From Hymenobacter sp. PAMC 26628 (GTDB lineage: Bacteria > Bacteroidota > Bacteroidia > Cytophagales > Hymenobacteraceae), in contig NZ_CP014304.1 of the NCBI RefSeq assembly GCF_001562275.1, forward strand, positions 2,170,001 through 2,234,000: DNA of 64,000 bases. Reading direction: 5' to 3'. A program made the translations under genes and the position numbers. Below the pieces are notes generated by a model, which did not search any database, had not been told where the DNA came from, and saw only the letters and a list, made by a program, of their open reading frames with translations. Positions 23,904-34,500 of the stretch are shown here, piece after piece. The first letter of the stretch is position 1; the number at the start of each line of letters is the position of its first letter.

Positions 23904-26497
23904 TGTTCTTCGTAACGAAACTTGGCGGCCGGGGGCCCTGGCGGGCCGGGGCAGCGCTGCTGCTGGCCGCCGCGGCCGCCCTGGCGGCGTGCTCGCCGCT
24001 GAAGCTGCTGCGCCCCGGCCAGCGCCTGCTCAGCAAAATGGAGGTGGTGGGCGCCGACCGCGCCGACCAGGACCGCCTCGTGGCCTTGGCCCAGCAAAAG
24101 CCCAACACCCGCTTTCCGCTGCCCAAGTTAGCCATCTACCTGCTAGGAAACCGCTTTTACGACTCGGTGCGCACCCGCCGGCAACTGGCGGCCATCCGCC
24201 AGGACTTTGAAAAGCGCCGCCTGGCTGCCGGCGACGACTCGGCCAAGCTGGGCCAGTTACTCAACCGCCGCGAGCGCAAGCTCAACCGCAAGCAGCTGGT
24301 GCTCGACAAGGGCAACGCCATCATGCGCCTGGGCGAGGCCCCGGTCATTTACGACTCGGCCAGCACCCGCCGCTCGGTGGAGCAGATGACGACCTACCTG
24401 CGCAGCCAGGGCTACTTCCGGGCCCGGGTGCTGGCCACCGACACGGCCCGCTACCGCCACAACCTGCTGCTGCGGCTGCTGGCCGGCCGCCGCGCCGCCG
24501 CCGATTCAGCCGACCGCGCCAAGCTCTACCGCCGCGTGACGGTGCGCTACCGCGTGCGCCAGGGGGCCCCGTTCGTGGTGAGTCAGCTCACGGCCAGCAT
24601 TCCCGACTCGGGGGTGGCGGCCGTGGTGGCGCGCGGCCAGGGCGCCAGCCTGCTGCACGTGGGCGACCGCTACAACGAGGACGCCATCGGCCAGGAGCGC
24701 ACCCGCCTCGAAACGCTGCTCAAGAGCAACGGCTACTACGATTTCCGCCAGGCCTACATCACCCTGGAGGCCGACACCAGCTACCAGGCCTTCACCGTGC
24801 GCCTGCGCACCAACATCGCCAACCCGGGCCCCGGCCTGAGCCACCGCGTGTACACGCTGCGCCAAGTCACGGTCATCACCGACGCCGGGGTGGGCCGCTC
24901 GCTGCGCGTGGCCGTGGCCGACACCCTGCGCCGGGCCGGCACTGGGCAGCGGGCCCGCCCCCAGCGGGGGCCCCGCCTCGACACGACGGTGGTGGACTCG
25001 GTGCACTTCGCCGCGTTTCAGCAGCGCTACAGCCCGCGGCTGCTGGCGGGCAAGGTGGCCGTGCGCCCGGGCCAGCTCTACAGCCTGCCGCGCACCCAGC
25101 TCACGCAGCGCCAGTTCGCCAACCTCGACATGTTCCGCTTCAACCCCGTGACCTACCGCAACGTGGAGGGCGCCGCCGGGGCCGACAGCACGGCCACCGG
25201 CCTGCTCGACGCGGTGGTGACGGCCACGCCGGCCCCCAAGTTCCAGGAAAGCACCGAGTTTGGCGGCACCTACGTGGCCAACCTCGTGGGGCCCTTCGTG
25301 AACGTGCGCTTCAAAACGCGCAACCCCTTCGGCGGGGCCGAGGTGCTGGAGCTGAGCACGCGCGTGGGCTTCGAGGGCCAGTACAACCGCGCCACGGCCC
25401 GGCCCGAATACACAGCCTTGTTTGGGGCCACGGCGGCGCTGGTGCTGCCCCAGTTTCTGGTGCCGTTCCGCATCAGCCGCGACTTCTCGCGCTACAGCCC
25501 GCGCACGCGCTTCTCGCTGTCCGACACCTACGTGAGCCGGCCCGAGTACACGCGCACCAACGTGGAGCTGACCTACGACTACATCTGGCAGCGCTCGGCG
25601 TTTCACCAGTTCGTGATTTCGCCGGTGGTGCAGAACGTGGTGAACACCACGTCCATCAGCCAGGATTTTCAGCAGCGGCTCGACACGCTGCGCATCCGCG
25701 ACGGCTCGCCGCTGTACCAGTCGTTTCGGCGCATCTACGAGCCGAGCATGGCGGCCTCGTCGCTCTTCAACTCCAACGACTTCAACGAAACCCGCGACGC
25801 GCGCTACTTCCGCCTGTTCGTGGAGGTGGGGGGCCTCACCCGCGACCTTTACCGCCACGCGGCCTGGTACGACACGGCGGTGGCGGTGTACAACTTCGCC
25901 AAAATCACGGCCGACTACCGCCGCTACCACAAGCTCTCGCCCAACACGTTCCTGGTGTACCGCTTCAACGGGGGCCTGGTGCATGCCCTCACCCCCACCG
26001 CCGGGCGCTACACCGTGGCCTACGACAAGTACCTGTTTGCCGGGGGCAGCAACAGCGTGCGCGCCTGGAAGCCGCGGCGCCTGGGCATCGGCGGCTTCTC
26101 GCCCACCACCACGAACCCCGATGGCAGCGTGGTGCGCGACTACAACTCGGAGCAGCCCGGCGAGCTGCTGCTCGAAGGCAGCGTCGAGTACCGCTTCCCG
26201 GTGTACTCGTTCGTGAAGGGAGCCATATTCACTGATTACGGCAACACATGGACCGTGACGGCTGACCCCCAACGGCCGGGGGCCCAGTTCGCGTTCAATT
26301 CCTTCCTGAAGCAGTTTGCCGTGGGCTCGGGCGTGGGCGTGCGCCTCGATTTCACCTTCCTCATCCTGCGCCTCGACGTGGCCGCCAAGGTGTACGACCC
26401 CAGCGCCCCGGCCGACGCGCGCTGGGCCATCAAGCGCTTCTACAAGGACAGCGAGCACGAGCCGGCCTTCAACCTGGGCATCGGCTACCCGTTTTAA
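23894..26497 (+). CDS. Omp85/BamA-TamA-family outer-membrane protein
   Basis: 867 residues. An N-terminal lipoprotein-type signal (LLLAAAAALAACSPLKLL) is followed by POTRA-like repeats (TTYLRSQGYFRARVLAT, LETLLKSNGYYDFRQAYI, KVAVRPGQLYSLPRTQLTQ) and a C-terminal barrel (about 430-867) ending GIGYPF. LFAGGSNSVRAWKPRRLG is the conserved Omp85 L6-loop region (RGW-like, here RAW). These proteins assemble or translocate outer-membrane proteins. It is a second-type member such as TamL rather than BamA itself, given the lipobox. The start appears to be TTG at 23894. No promoter space exists between it and the divergent methyltransferase gene. Confidence 0.87.
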   Translation: MKSLFFVTKLGGRGPWRAGAALLLAAAAALAACSPLKLLRPGQRLLSKMEVVGADRADQDRLVALAQQKPNTRFPLPKLAIYLLGNRFYDSVRTRRQLAAIRQDFEKRRLAAGDDSAKLGQLLNRRERKLNRKQLVLDKGNAIMRLGEAPVIYDSASTRRSVEQMTTYLRSQGYFRARVLATDTARYRHNLLLRLLAGRRAAADSADRAKLYRRVTVRYRVRQGAPFVVSQLTASIPDSGVAAVVARGQGASLLHVGDRYNEDAIGQERTRLETLLKSNGYYDFRQAYITLEADTSYQAFTVRLRTNIANPGPGLSHRVYTLRQVTVITDAGVGRSLRVAVADTLRRAGTGQRARPQRGPRLDTTVVDSVHFAAFQQRYSPRLLAGKVAVRPGQLYSLPRTQLTQRQFANLDMFRFNPVTYRNVEGAAGADSTATGLLDAVVTATPAPKFQESTEFGGTYVANLVGPFVNVRFKTRNPFGGAEVLELSTRVGFEGQYNRATARPEYTALFGATAALVLPQFLVPFRISRDFSRYSPRTRFSLSDTYVSRPEYTRTNVELTYDYIWQRSAFHQFVISPVVQNVVNTTSISQDFQQRLDTLRIRDGSPLYQSFRRIYEPSMAASSLFNSNDFNETRDARYFRLFVEVGGLTRDLYRHAAWYDTAVAVYNFAKITADYRRYHKLSPNTFLVYRFNGGLVHALTPTAGRYTVAYDKYLFAGGSNSVRAWKPRRLGIGGFSPTTTNPDGSVVRDYNSEQPGELLLEGSVEYRFPVYSFVKGAIFTDYGNTWTVTADPQRPGAQFAFNSFLKQFAVGSGVGVRLDFTFLILRLDVAAKVYDPSAPADARWAIKRFYKDSEHEPAFNLGIGYPF

Positions 26498-26705
26498 GCA
26501 CCGCCCGGTTGGCCGCGGCGCCGCGGGCTTCGGGGTGCTGCCGGTGCGCCGTGGCGCATTCTTTTGGGGCCCCAGTGGCGGGGCTGGGTAAGCGGATAGG
26601 GCCCCGGCGCGCGGTCTTTTTGGCTAAGACAAAGGGCGTTTTGGTTAAGCCGGCCTTTCGGGCGGGGATGACCTTTGTGTTGTCAACAAAACGAAAAAAC
26701 TCCTT

Positions 26706-27680
26706 ATGAAAGCAATCAGAATTCACGCCTTTGGGGGCCCGGAGGTCCTGCAACTGGAAGACGTCGCGCGCCCGGTGCCGGCGGCAGACGAGATTTTAAT
26801 TAAGCTGTACGCCAGCGGCGTAAACCCGGTGGACTGGGTGGTGCGGGAAGGTGGCAACGAGGCGCTGCGCTCCTTCCTCACCCTGCCGATGACCCCGGGC
26901 TGGGACGCAGCCGGCACAGTCGAGGAAATCGGCAGCGCGGTAACCGGCTTTCAGAAAGGCGACGCCGTGTACGGGCAACCCAATTTCCCCGGCGACGGCA
27001 GCTACGCGGAGTATTGCGCTGCCAAAGCCAGCCAGTTTGCCCCCAAGCCCCGGAACATGCGCTTCACCGAAGCGGCTGGGGTGCCGCTGGCGGGCCTCAC
27101 GGCCTGGACGGCCCTCTTCGAGCACGGGAAGCTGCGGCCCGGCCAGCGCGTGCTCATCCAAGGCGCTTCGGGGGGCGTGGGCAGCTTCGCCGTGCAGTTT
27201 GCCAAAGCCAAAGGGGCCTACGTGATTGGCCTCGCGTCGGCCGGCAACCTGGAGTACCTCAAGCAGTTGGGGGCCGACGAAGTGCTTGACTACCGCAGCC
27301 AGCGGTTTGAAGAGCTGGTGCACGACGTGGACGTGGTGCTGGAGGCCTCGCCCCAGCGCGACAACGCCGAGCGCCTGAAAGCGGTGACCGTATTGAAGGA
27401 AGGCGGCGTTCTCGTCAGCGTCAACCTGGATTTCCCGTTTAACGAGGAAGTGCTGGCCGCCCTGGCCCGGAAACGCGCCACCGGCGAGCTCTCGGCCAAC
27501 CAGCCCCGGCAGGATTGGCTAGCCGAAATTACCCAGCTCATTGAAGCGGGCCAGGTAACCGTTTTTGTCAGCCAGGTGTTTCCGCTGGAGCAAGTGGCGG
27601 CCGCCCACCGCGAAAGCGCCACTTGGCACGTGCGCGGCAAGCTTATCTTGGAAATAAGGAAAGAAGACGAGCCGGCATGA
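26706..27680 (+). CDS. NADP-dependent quinone/alcohol oxidoreductase (MDR superfamily)
   Basis: 324 residues. The GroES-like N-domain (MKAIRIHAFGGPEVLQLEDV, ASGVNPVDWVVREGG) is followed by the nucleotide-binding motif VLIQGASGGVGSFAVQFAKA. It lacks the structural-zinc Cys cluster, as quinone oxidoreductase-type members do. It would reduce quinones or activated double bonds with NADPH; the substrate is unknown. The gene overlaps the next, an AraC regulator, by four bases (ATGA), so the two are translationally coupled and the regulator probably controls the pair. Confidence 0.92.
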   Translation: MKAIRIHAFGGPEVLQLEDVARPVPAADEILIKLYASGVNPVDWVVREGGNEALRSFLTLPMTPGWDAAGTVEEIGSAVTGFQKGDAVYGQPNFPGDGSYAEYCAAKASQFAPKPRNMRFTEAAGVPLAGLTAWTALFEHGKLRPGQRVLIQGASGGVGSFAVQFAKAKGAYVIGLASAGNLEYLKQLGADEVLDYRSQRFEELVHDVDVVLEASPQRDNAERLKAVTVLKEGGVLVSVNLDFPFNEEVLAALARKRATGELSANQPRQDWLAEITQLIEAGQVTVFVSQVFPLEQVAAAHRESATWHVRGKLILEIRKEDEPA

Positions 27681-28585
27681 AGCACCTCAAAACGATCAGC
27701 GAATTCCACGAATTTATGAAGTTGCCCAAACCGCAACATCCGCTTATCAGCGTGCTCGACATCGGCACCGTGCCGCCCTGGCACGACGAGGAGCCCCTGA
27801 CGATGCTGCTGGATTTTTATGCTATTTCGGTTAAACGAATGCATAACGTCTACTCAAGATACGGGCAGCATTCGTTCGATTTCAACGAAGGCGTGCTGTC
27901 TTTTATGGCGCCCAGCCAGGTATTTAGCATGGCGGTGGCCAACAAAGGCGAAGCCGTAAAAAAATCGGGGTGGGTGGTCTACATCCACCCCGATTTTATC
28001 TGGAATACGACCCTGGCCAAAACCATCGAGCGCTACGATTTTTGGGATTACTCGCTCTACGAAGGCCTGTTTCTTTCGGCCAAGGAAGAAGCGACCATCC
28101 TCACCATCCTGCTGGCAATCGAGCAGGAGTACAGCGCTAACATTGACCGGTTTAGCAAGCAAATCATTATCTCGCAACTGGAGAGTTTATTAAATTACGC
28201 AGACCGGTTTTATCACCGGCAGTTCATTACCCGTGAAAAAGCAAACCACGAGGTGCTGGAACTGCTGGAAACCTTGCTGCACGAGTATTTCAACCGCCCC
28301 GATTTGGCCGAACAGGGGCTGCTCACCGTGCGCTACGTGGCCGAACACCTGCACCTGTCGCCCAAGTACTTAAGCAACTTACTGCGCGTAGTAACGGGGC
28401 AAAACACCCAGCAGCACATCCATGCGCAGCTGATAGCCAAGGCCAAGGAGAAATTATCGACCACTGCCCTAACCGTGAGCGAAATTGCGTACGGGCTGGG
28501 TTTCGAGCACTTGCCCTCGTTCAGCAAGCTGTTCAAAACCAAAACGAACCTGTCGCCGCTGGAATTCAGGGCTTCTTTTCATTAA
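27677..28585 (+). CDS. AraC-family transcriptional regulator
   Basis: 302 residues. The N-terminal ~180 residues form a cupin-like sensing domain (LLDFYAISVKRMHNVYSRYG, GVLSFMAPSQVFSMAV). The C-terminal double helix-turn-helix is typical: VRYVAEHLHLSPKYLSNLLR and TALTVSEIAYGLGFEHLPSF, then SKLFKTKTNLSPLEFR. It starts at an ATG overlapping the oxidoreductase stop (ATGA). A bidirectional terminator follows. It likely regulates the coupled oxidoreductase in response to a small molecule, which is inference from position. Confidence 0.92.
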   Translation: MKHLKTISEFHEFMKLPKPQHPLISVLDIGTVPPWHDEEPLTMLLDFYAISVKRMHNVYSRYGQHSFDFNEGVLSFMAPSQVFSMAVANKGEAVKKSGWVVYIHPDFIWNTTLAKTIERYDFWDYSLYEGLFLSAKEEATILTILLAIEQEYSANIDRFSKQIIISQLESLLNYADRFYHRQFITREKANHEVLELLETLLHEYFNRPDLAEQGLLTVRYVAEHLHLSPKYLSNLLRVVTGQNTQQHIHAQLIAKAKEKLSTTALTVSEIAYGLGFEHLPSFSKLFKTKTNLSPLEFRASFH

Positions 28586-28609
28586 ATAGACTTGTTGCTG
28601 AATTAGATA

Positions 28610-28655
28610 AAAACAGCCCGTCGTGCAGCGCGCAGCGCAGCATAACGGGCTGTTT
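28610..28655 (+). terminator. Bidirectional terminator
   Basis: AAAACAGCCCGT (28610-28621) pairs perfectly with ACGGGCTGTTTT (28644-28655). It lies between the AraC gene and the convergent haloperoxidase gene. Confidence 0.85.
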
Positions 28656-28749
28656 TGAACGGTTTTTTAGTTAAGAAACCTTTATTAAATTGATCAAAAG
28701 ACGACCTGAAATTCGCGTGGCCTTGGCTACGCACCGCTGAAAAACGGCT

Positions 28750-30051
28750 TTATTTCAGCGCGTTGGCCACCACGAAGGCCCCTACCTGGGTGCCCATGGC
28801 TTGGCCCTGCGCCGTGGAGGTGCGGAAGTGGTAGCCGGCGTACATCCGCGAGAGGGAATTTTCGGCGGCCGCCTGGCCGAAGCCGGTGTAGCTGCGGGTT
28901 TTGCCGGCGTTGCTGGTGAGGGCAAACGCTACGGCGTCGGTGCCGAAGAAGCTTTGCAGCACGGCGGCGGCGGCCCCGCCCGCCGAGCCGTGGCCCGAGG
29001 GGTAGTCGGCATCGGGCGGGTTGGGGAAGGCCAGCGGCAGCCAGGCGGCGTCGGGGGCGGTGTTGGGGTTGCCGTCGGTGGCGGCCAGGCGCACGGCCGT
29101 GATGGGCCGCCAGCGTCGGTAGGCGTACTTGGCGTCGCACATGGCGATGTAGGAATCGGTTTCGGCCATTTGCAGCTGGGCCAGCAGCCGCACGGTGGCG
29201 TAGGCATCGGCGGGCTTGGTGGCCAGGGCGGCGCGGGCCACGCGGAACCAGGCCAGGGGCGAGTTGTCGAGCCAGAACAGGGCGCTGGCGGCCTGGTCGG
29301 CCGTGCGGGTGGCGCTGGTGGCCCCGCCCACCGCCTTCACCTCGTTAAAATCGGCGGTGTAGGCGTCCGACGTCAGCGCCGGCGGGGGCCCGGGGCGAAA
29401 CTGGTTGGCGGCCGTCAGCACGAAGGGCGTCACGTCTTTCCACCCCGCCAGGGCGTAGTAGCCGTTGAACGGGGGCCCGTCGAAGGGGGGAGTGTACTGG
29501 TAGTCGCCGGGGTTGGTGCCAATCGGGAACGGCGTTTGGGCGGCATCCGCGCCGTCGTTCGCCCGCTTGGCCAGCACGGCCTTGGCCGCCGCCTGGCCCA
29601 GGGCCACGCCCTGCGTTTTGGCAGTGCCGTCGCCGATTTTCGCCAGTGTGGCCGTGTAGAGCGAATCGGCGTAGGCTTTTTCGTCGGGCACCAGCACCAC
29701 CAGGGCGTCGTGGGCGGCGGCAGCCACCGCGGCGTCGGGCGCGGCGGTGGGCACCAGGGGGCCCTGCAAAGCGTAGGGGGCATTTTTTTGCTGAATGTTG
29801 TTCAGCGCGTCGTACATGGCCAGGTTCACGATGGCGTACGCCCGCGCTTCGAGGTGGGGCAGCAAAAAGAAGCCGGTGGCCGGGTTGGTCAGGCGCGTGA
29901 CAGCCACGGTGGCGGCCTGGTTCCAGGCCAGCACGGCGGTGGGGGCCACCGCGGCGGGGGGGGTATCGGTCACGTCTTTCTGGCAGGACGTGGCCAGCAC
30001 GATGCCCGCCGCCAACGGCAGGATGGAGGAAAGTAAAAGCAGGTTTTTCAT
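28750..30051 (-). CDS. vanadium-dependent haloperoxidase / PAP2-like lipoprotein
   Basis: 433 residues with a lipoprotein signal (LAAGIVLATSC, Cys 23). The vanadate/phosphate pocket shared by vanadium haloperoxidases and PAP2 phosphatases is present: YAYRRWRPITAVRL (Lys/Arg), DADYPSGHGSAGGAAAAV (Ser-Gly-His) and ENSLSRMYAGYHFRTSTAQG (Arg and catalytic His). It would act in the periplasm, either oxidising halides with hydrogen peroxide or hydrolysing phosphate esters; sequence alone does not decide. It stands as a single gene. The 129-bp upstream region has a perfect G/C hairpin at about 30134-30168. Confidence 0.88.
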   Translation of the reverse strand: MKNLLLLSSILPLAAGIVLATSCQKDVTDTPPAAVAPTAVLAWNQAATVAVTRLTNPATGFFLLPHLEARAYAIVNLAMYDALNNIQQKNAPYALQGPLVPTAAPDAAVAAAAHDALVVLVPDEKAYADSLYTATLAKIGDGTAKTQGVALGQAAAKAVLAKRANDGADAAQTPFPIGTNPGDYQYTPPFDGPPFNGYYALAGWKDVTPFVLTAANQFRPGPPPALTSDAYTADFNEVKAVGGATSATRTADQAASALFWLDNSPLAWFRVARAALATKPADAYATVRLLAQLQMAETDSYIAMCDAKYAYRRWRPITAVRLAATDGNPNTAPDAAWLPLAFPNPPDADYPSGHGSAGGAAAAVLQSFFGTDAVAFALTSNAGKTRSYTGFGQAAAENSLSRMYAGYHFRTSTAQGQAMGTQVGAFVVANALK

Positions 30052-30180
30052 AAAAAAATCAACTGGAAGAGGTGGTTAGAAACGTGGGGGTTGCCGCGCC
30101 GGGGCGGCGGGCCTGGGCGGCTGGGGCTTCCCCCGTTCGGGCCCGGCGTGCGGCCGGGCCCGAACGGGGCCCCCACTTGG

Positions 30181-30646
30181 TCAATGGTCGGCGCGGGCGG
30201 GGCGGGCGGCGGTGAGTAGGCGCGGGCCGGCCGGCATTTGGTCGCCGCTCACCTCCGCCAGGCGCTGCTCGGTGGTGCGCAGCTGCACGGCGAAACGGTG
30301 CTCCTCGCGGCCGATTCTCACCAGAAAAGCGTAGCGGCCGTCCGGCAAGTCGCTCACGTTGAGCAGCCCCCCGATGCTGGTGGCCGAGCTGTGAGCTGCT
30401 CGAACAAGACCCGGCCGTTGGCCCCGATCACCTCGACCCGGCCGGGCCGGCGGGCGGGGTTACAGCCCCAGACCCGGTAGGTCAGGTCGTGGGCCTGGTA
30501 CACCCCGGCCACGGGGTATCCTGAGCGTGGGCGGCGCGGGCCCCCGGGAGGGCCAGCAGCGCGCTCAGCAGCAGCACGGCGCGCCGCTGGCCCCACCGGG
30601 CGGCAACGGGCAAGGAAGCAGGGTTGGGCAACGGGAAAATTTTCAT
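30181..30646 (-). pseudogene. frameshifted gene for a small secreted beta-sandwich protein
   Basis: Three frames join into one plausible protein. A signal peptide begins at ATG 30646 (MKIFPLPNPASLPVAARWGQ ... GARAAHAQ). After about 30515 the frame GYPVAGVYQAHDLTYRVWGC, then RVEVIGANGRVLFEQL, takes over. After about 30390 a third frame gives SIGGLLNVSDLPDGRYAFLV, RIGREEHRFAVQL, ending PARADH at 30181. The pattern of a strand-rich domain with DLPDGRY is like other small exported Bacteroidota proteins. Two frameshifts make it a likely pseudogene, unless the assembly has indel errors here. Confidence 0.6.
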
Positions 30647-30729
30647 GGCTTTGGAAAGAGGGGTTGAAGCAGAAAAATGGAAGCGTACGGGGACAAGCGC
30701 GGCGAATGCAGTGGGTTGGGGCAAGGGGC

Positions 30730-31098
30730 TTAGCGGCTGGCGTACAGGCGTTGCAGGCGGCGGTCGTGGCCGAGCTGCTGGGCCAGCAGCGTGGGGGCCC
30801 CGGCGGCGGCGGGGTCGCGCAGCACGCCCGCCAAGACGTGGTTGAGCTGGCGGGCGGTGCGGCGGCGGCGGCGGCCGGGACGGGCCAGGTCGAGGCAGAG
30901 GCCCGCCAGCCGCTCTTCGTACACGAGCCGGTCGTGGCCGTCGTAGAAGCGCACGACGGTGTAGTCGCGGGTCGTAAGGTTGGTTTCGACGTTCCAGTAG
31001 CCCGGGCGGGCCGCCGGGGCCTGGGCCCGGGCGGGGCCCGCCAGCGCACCGAGGAGCAATAGCAGCCCAAGGGCCAAGCGGCAGGCGTATGTTTTCAT
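30730..31098 (-). CDS. small secreted protein of unknown function
   Basis: 122 residues. A Sec signal peptide (MKTYACRLALGLLLLLGALA...ARAQ) precedes a short mature domain: GYWNVETNLTTRDYTVVRFY, DGHDRLVYEERLAGLCLDL, a very basic patch GRRRRRTARQ, then a helical C-terminus VLAGVLRDPAAAGAPTLLAQ. No known family. It lies immediately upstream of the frameshifted secreted-protein gene on the same strand (83 bp gap), and the two share a similar DxLVYEE/RVLFEQ strand, so they may be distant duplicates in one operon. That relation is inference. Confidence 0.65.
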   Translation of the reverse strand: MKTYACRLALGLLLLLGALAGPARAQAPAARPGYWNVETNLTTRDYTVVRFYDGHDRLVYEERLAGLCLDLARPGRRRRRTARQLNHVLAGVLRDPAAAGAPTLLAQQLGHDRRLQRLYASR

Positions 31099-31501
31099 GG
31101 TTGGGGGAAATATGAGGGTGGGGAAAAGTGCGCAAAAACGGGCCGGGGGCCGGGCGGCGGGCGGGCTTGCATGGCGGTGGGGGCGGGAAAAGTGGGCGAT
31201 TTGAACGACTGCAAAGGAGGGGGGCCCCGCCCCGGGCGGCATTTGCGGAAAGGGCAAAAGCGTGTGCGCCCGGAGCGGCGGCATTTGCGCAGGTTGCAAA
31301 TGCGTTTGGGGAAGTTGCGCGGCCCGGATTTGTGGTTTTCGGGGCAGAAAAACCAGTTTATTTACCCGCTGCCGAACCTGTTTTAAATTGTTATATATAT
31401 TTTCATTAAATATTCTTCTGCCGCTTGTAACTTGGATAATCCCGGGGCCCTCTGCTCCTTGGTGCAACTCCCCACGCCGGGCCCCAGCGGGGCCGTTGCC
31501 C
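31099..31501. promoter_or_regulatory. Divergent promoter region of the hybrid sensor kinase
   Basis: No gene in these 403 bp. It contains the 12-mer GCGGCATTTGCG twice (31236-31247 and 31278-31289), the second overlapping a palindrome GCATTTGC-7nt-GCAAATGC (31281-31303). A strongly A/T-rich stretch follows (about 31380-31420), then the kinase start. The palindrome and repeats are candidate operator sites. Confidence 0.45.
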
Positions 31502-34500
31502 ATGAAAATCCACCGCCTACTTGTCCTCGTCTTGCTCTTCGGAACCGGCCTGCTGGGAGGGCCGGCAGCCCGCGCGGCCCCGCCCCTGGGGGCCCCGGCG
31601 GCCGACACCCTGCTGCGCCTGACGGCGGCGCAGGTGAACTCCGCCGCCACGCAGCGCCTGGACGATACCGGGCGCTGGCGCTACCGGCCGGGCCGGCCGC
31701 CGGGCTGGGCCAGCCCGGCCACCAGCGACCGGGACTGGCGGCCGGCCAACCCCGATTTCCTGGTGGGCCAGGAGCCGCCCGGCTGGCGCGGCACGGGCTG
31801 CTTCCGCCTGCGCTTCACCCTCGACCCGGCCCTGCTGGGCCAGGCGCTGGGCCTAGCCGTGTTGCAGCAGGGGGCTTCGGAAATATACCTTGACGGCCAG
31901 CGGCTGGGCAGCTTCGGCACCGTAGGCACTACGGCCCGGACTACGCGGGGCCTGGAGCCGCGCTACCGCATGCTGCCGTTTATGCTGCGCACGGCGGGGC
32001 CGCACCTACTGGCCGTGCGCTACGCCCGCTTTGGGGCGTGGCCGCCGCCTTACGGCGGCTTTTCCCTGCGCGTAGCCCCGGCCGGGCCCCTGCAGGCCAA
32101 GCAGCTGCGCGTCATGCGCCTGCGCTCGCTGCACCTGGTAAACCTCACGGGAACCGGCGTGCTGGCGCTGCTGCACTTCTTCTTGTTCCTGTTTTACCGG
32201 CCCCGGCGGGCCAACCTCTACTTCAGCCTCTACGCGGGCATGCTCACGGCTACCAGCCTGCTCGTGTATTTCCGCGCCACGGAGATGGACGTGGCCTTGC
32301 TGATGGGGCTCCAGCTGGGCTTCGAGGTCGCGACCCTGCTCAACACCGCTTTGCTGCTGGCCTTCCTCTACTCGGTGTGCGAGGGCTACCTGCCCTGGCG
32401 CTGGCTGGCACTGGTGCTGGGGCTGCGCGCGGTGCAGGTGGGCTTGTGGCTCTGGCACCCCGCCAGCCAGGCCCAGGAGTGGCCCCGGCAACCGTTGTTG
32501 CTGGCCATTTTTGTGTTGCCGTGGGCCGACATGCTGCGGGTGCTGGGCCGCGCCCTGCGGCGGCGGCAGCCGGGCATTGGGCTGGTGGCGGTGGGCGTGG
32601 CGGCCACCATCTTGGTGCAGGTGTTGGCGACCTACGACGTGTTTAAGCTCTGGCCTCCCGGCTCTTCGCTGGCTCATGCGCTCACTATGCAATTCGGCTT
32701 TTTGCTGCTGCCAGTGTGCATGTCGGTGTACCTGGCCCGCGAGTTTGCCGCCACCCGCCGCAGCCTAGAGGTGCAATTGCAGCAAGTAGAGCGGCTTTCG
32801 GCCCAAGCCCTGGCCCAGGAAACCGAGCGCCGCCGGCTCATCAGCGCCCAGAACGAGCGCCTCGAAGCCACCGTGCAGGCCCGCACCGAGGAAATCAGCC
32901 GGCAAAACCACGCGCTGGCCGCCCAGAAAGACGAGATAACCGGCCAGGCCGACCGCCTCCGGGCGATGAACCAGGAGAAGACGCGCTTCTTCACCAACAT
33001 CACCCACGAGTTCCGCACCCCGCTCACGCTCATGCTGGGGCCCGCCGCCCAAATCGCGGCCGACACCCGCGAGCCGGCCACCCGCCAGCAGGCCGCCCTG
33101 GTGCAGCGCAATGCCCAGCGCCTGCTGCACCTCATCAACCAACTGCTCGACCTGAGCCGCCTCGAAGCCGGCCAGCATGCCCTGTGCCTCGCCCCGGGCG
33201 ACGCGGTGGCCTTCGTGCGCGGGCTGGTGGGCGCGTTTGAGTCGCTGGCCGAGCAGCGCGGCATCGGGTACTCGTTCGAAGCCGACCGGGCCGCGCTGCC
33301 CACCGTGTTCGATGCCGATAAGCTGGAAAAAATCCTGGTCAACCTGCTTTCCAACGCCTTCAAGTTCACGCCCAGCGCCGGCGCGGTAGCGGTGGGCCTG
33401 CGCGTGGCCAGCCCCCCCGATACCCCCGCCTGGCTGGAGCTGACGGTGCGCGACACCGGCCGCGGCATTGCCCCGGAACACTTGCCGCACGTGTTCGACC
33501 GCTTTTACCAGGCCGATGCCTCCGACACCCGCGCGCACGAAGGCACCGGCATCGGCCTGGCCCTGACCAAGGAGTTGGTGGAGCTGCACGGCGGCACCAT
33601 CGCGCTGGCCAGCGCGCCGGGCCGCGGCACCACCGCCACCGTGCGCCTGCCGCTGCTGCCCGCCGAGGCCCAGTCGGTGCCACTTGCCCGGGTTGGGGCC
33701 CCGGCCGGGCCGGCGTTGCCCGCCATCGCCTTGCCCGAAGCCGAGGCCCCGGTCCCCGACCCAGCCCTCCCCGCCGAAGCGCCGCTGGTACTGCTCATCG
33801 AAGACAACGCCGACGTGCGCGCCTACCTGCGCGCCGTATTGACCCTCGAATACCACTTGCTCGAAGCCGAAAACGGCGAAGCCGGCGTGGCCCTGGCCCG
33901 CGAGCACCTCCCCGACCTCGTGCTCACCGACGCTATGATGCCCCGCCTCGACGGCTACGGTGTGTGCCGGGCCCTAAAGCACGACGAGCGCACCAGCCAC
34001 ATCCCCATCGTCATGCTCACGGCCAAGGCCGACCTTCCCAGCCGGCTCCAGGGCCTCGACACCGGGGCCGACGCCTACCTCACCAAGCCCTTCCAGCGCG
34101 AGGAATTGCTGGCCCAGCTGCGCAACCTCATCCACGGGCGCCAGCAGCTCCAGGAAGCGTACCGCCGCGGCCTGGCCAGCCCGCTCCCGCCCGACCCGCC
34201 GACGATGGAAGAAGTGTTTCTAGCGCGCGTGCGGCACGCCGTGGAGCAGGCCCTCGACGACGAAACCCTCGACGTGGAAACGCTGGCTGGCACGCTGGCC
34301 CTGAGCCGCACCCAGCTGCACCGCAAGCTCAAGGCCCTCACCGGCCAGGCCCCCGGCGACTTCATCCGCCTCGTGCGCCTCACCCGGGCCCACGCCCTGC
34401 TGGCCAGCGGCGCGGCCACCGTGGCCGAAGCCGCCTACCAGGTAGGCTACGGCAACCCCGCCAACTTCTCCACCAGCTTCTCGCGCCACTTCGGCTACGC

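Noticed and set aside
24506-26458. A 650-codon minus-strand frame
   Set aside because: It is antisense to the Omp85-family gene and has a His/Gly/Ala-rich shadow composition.
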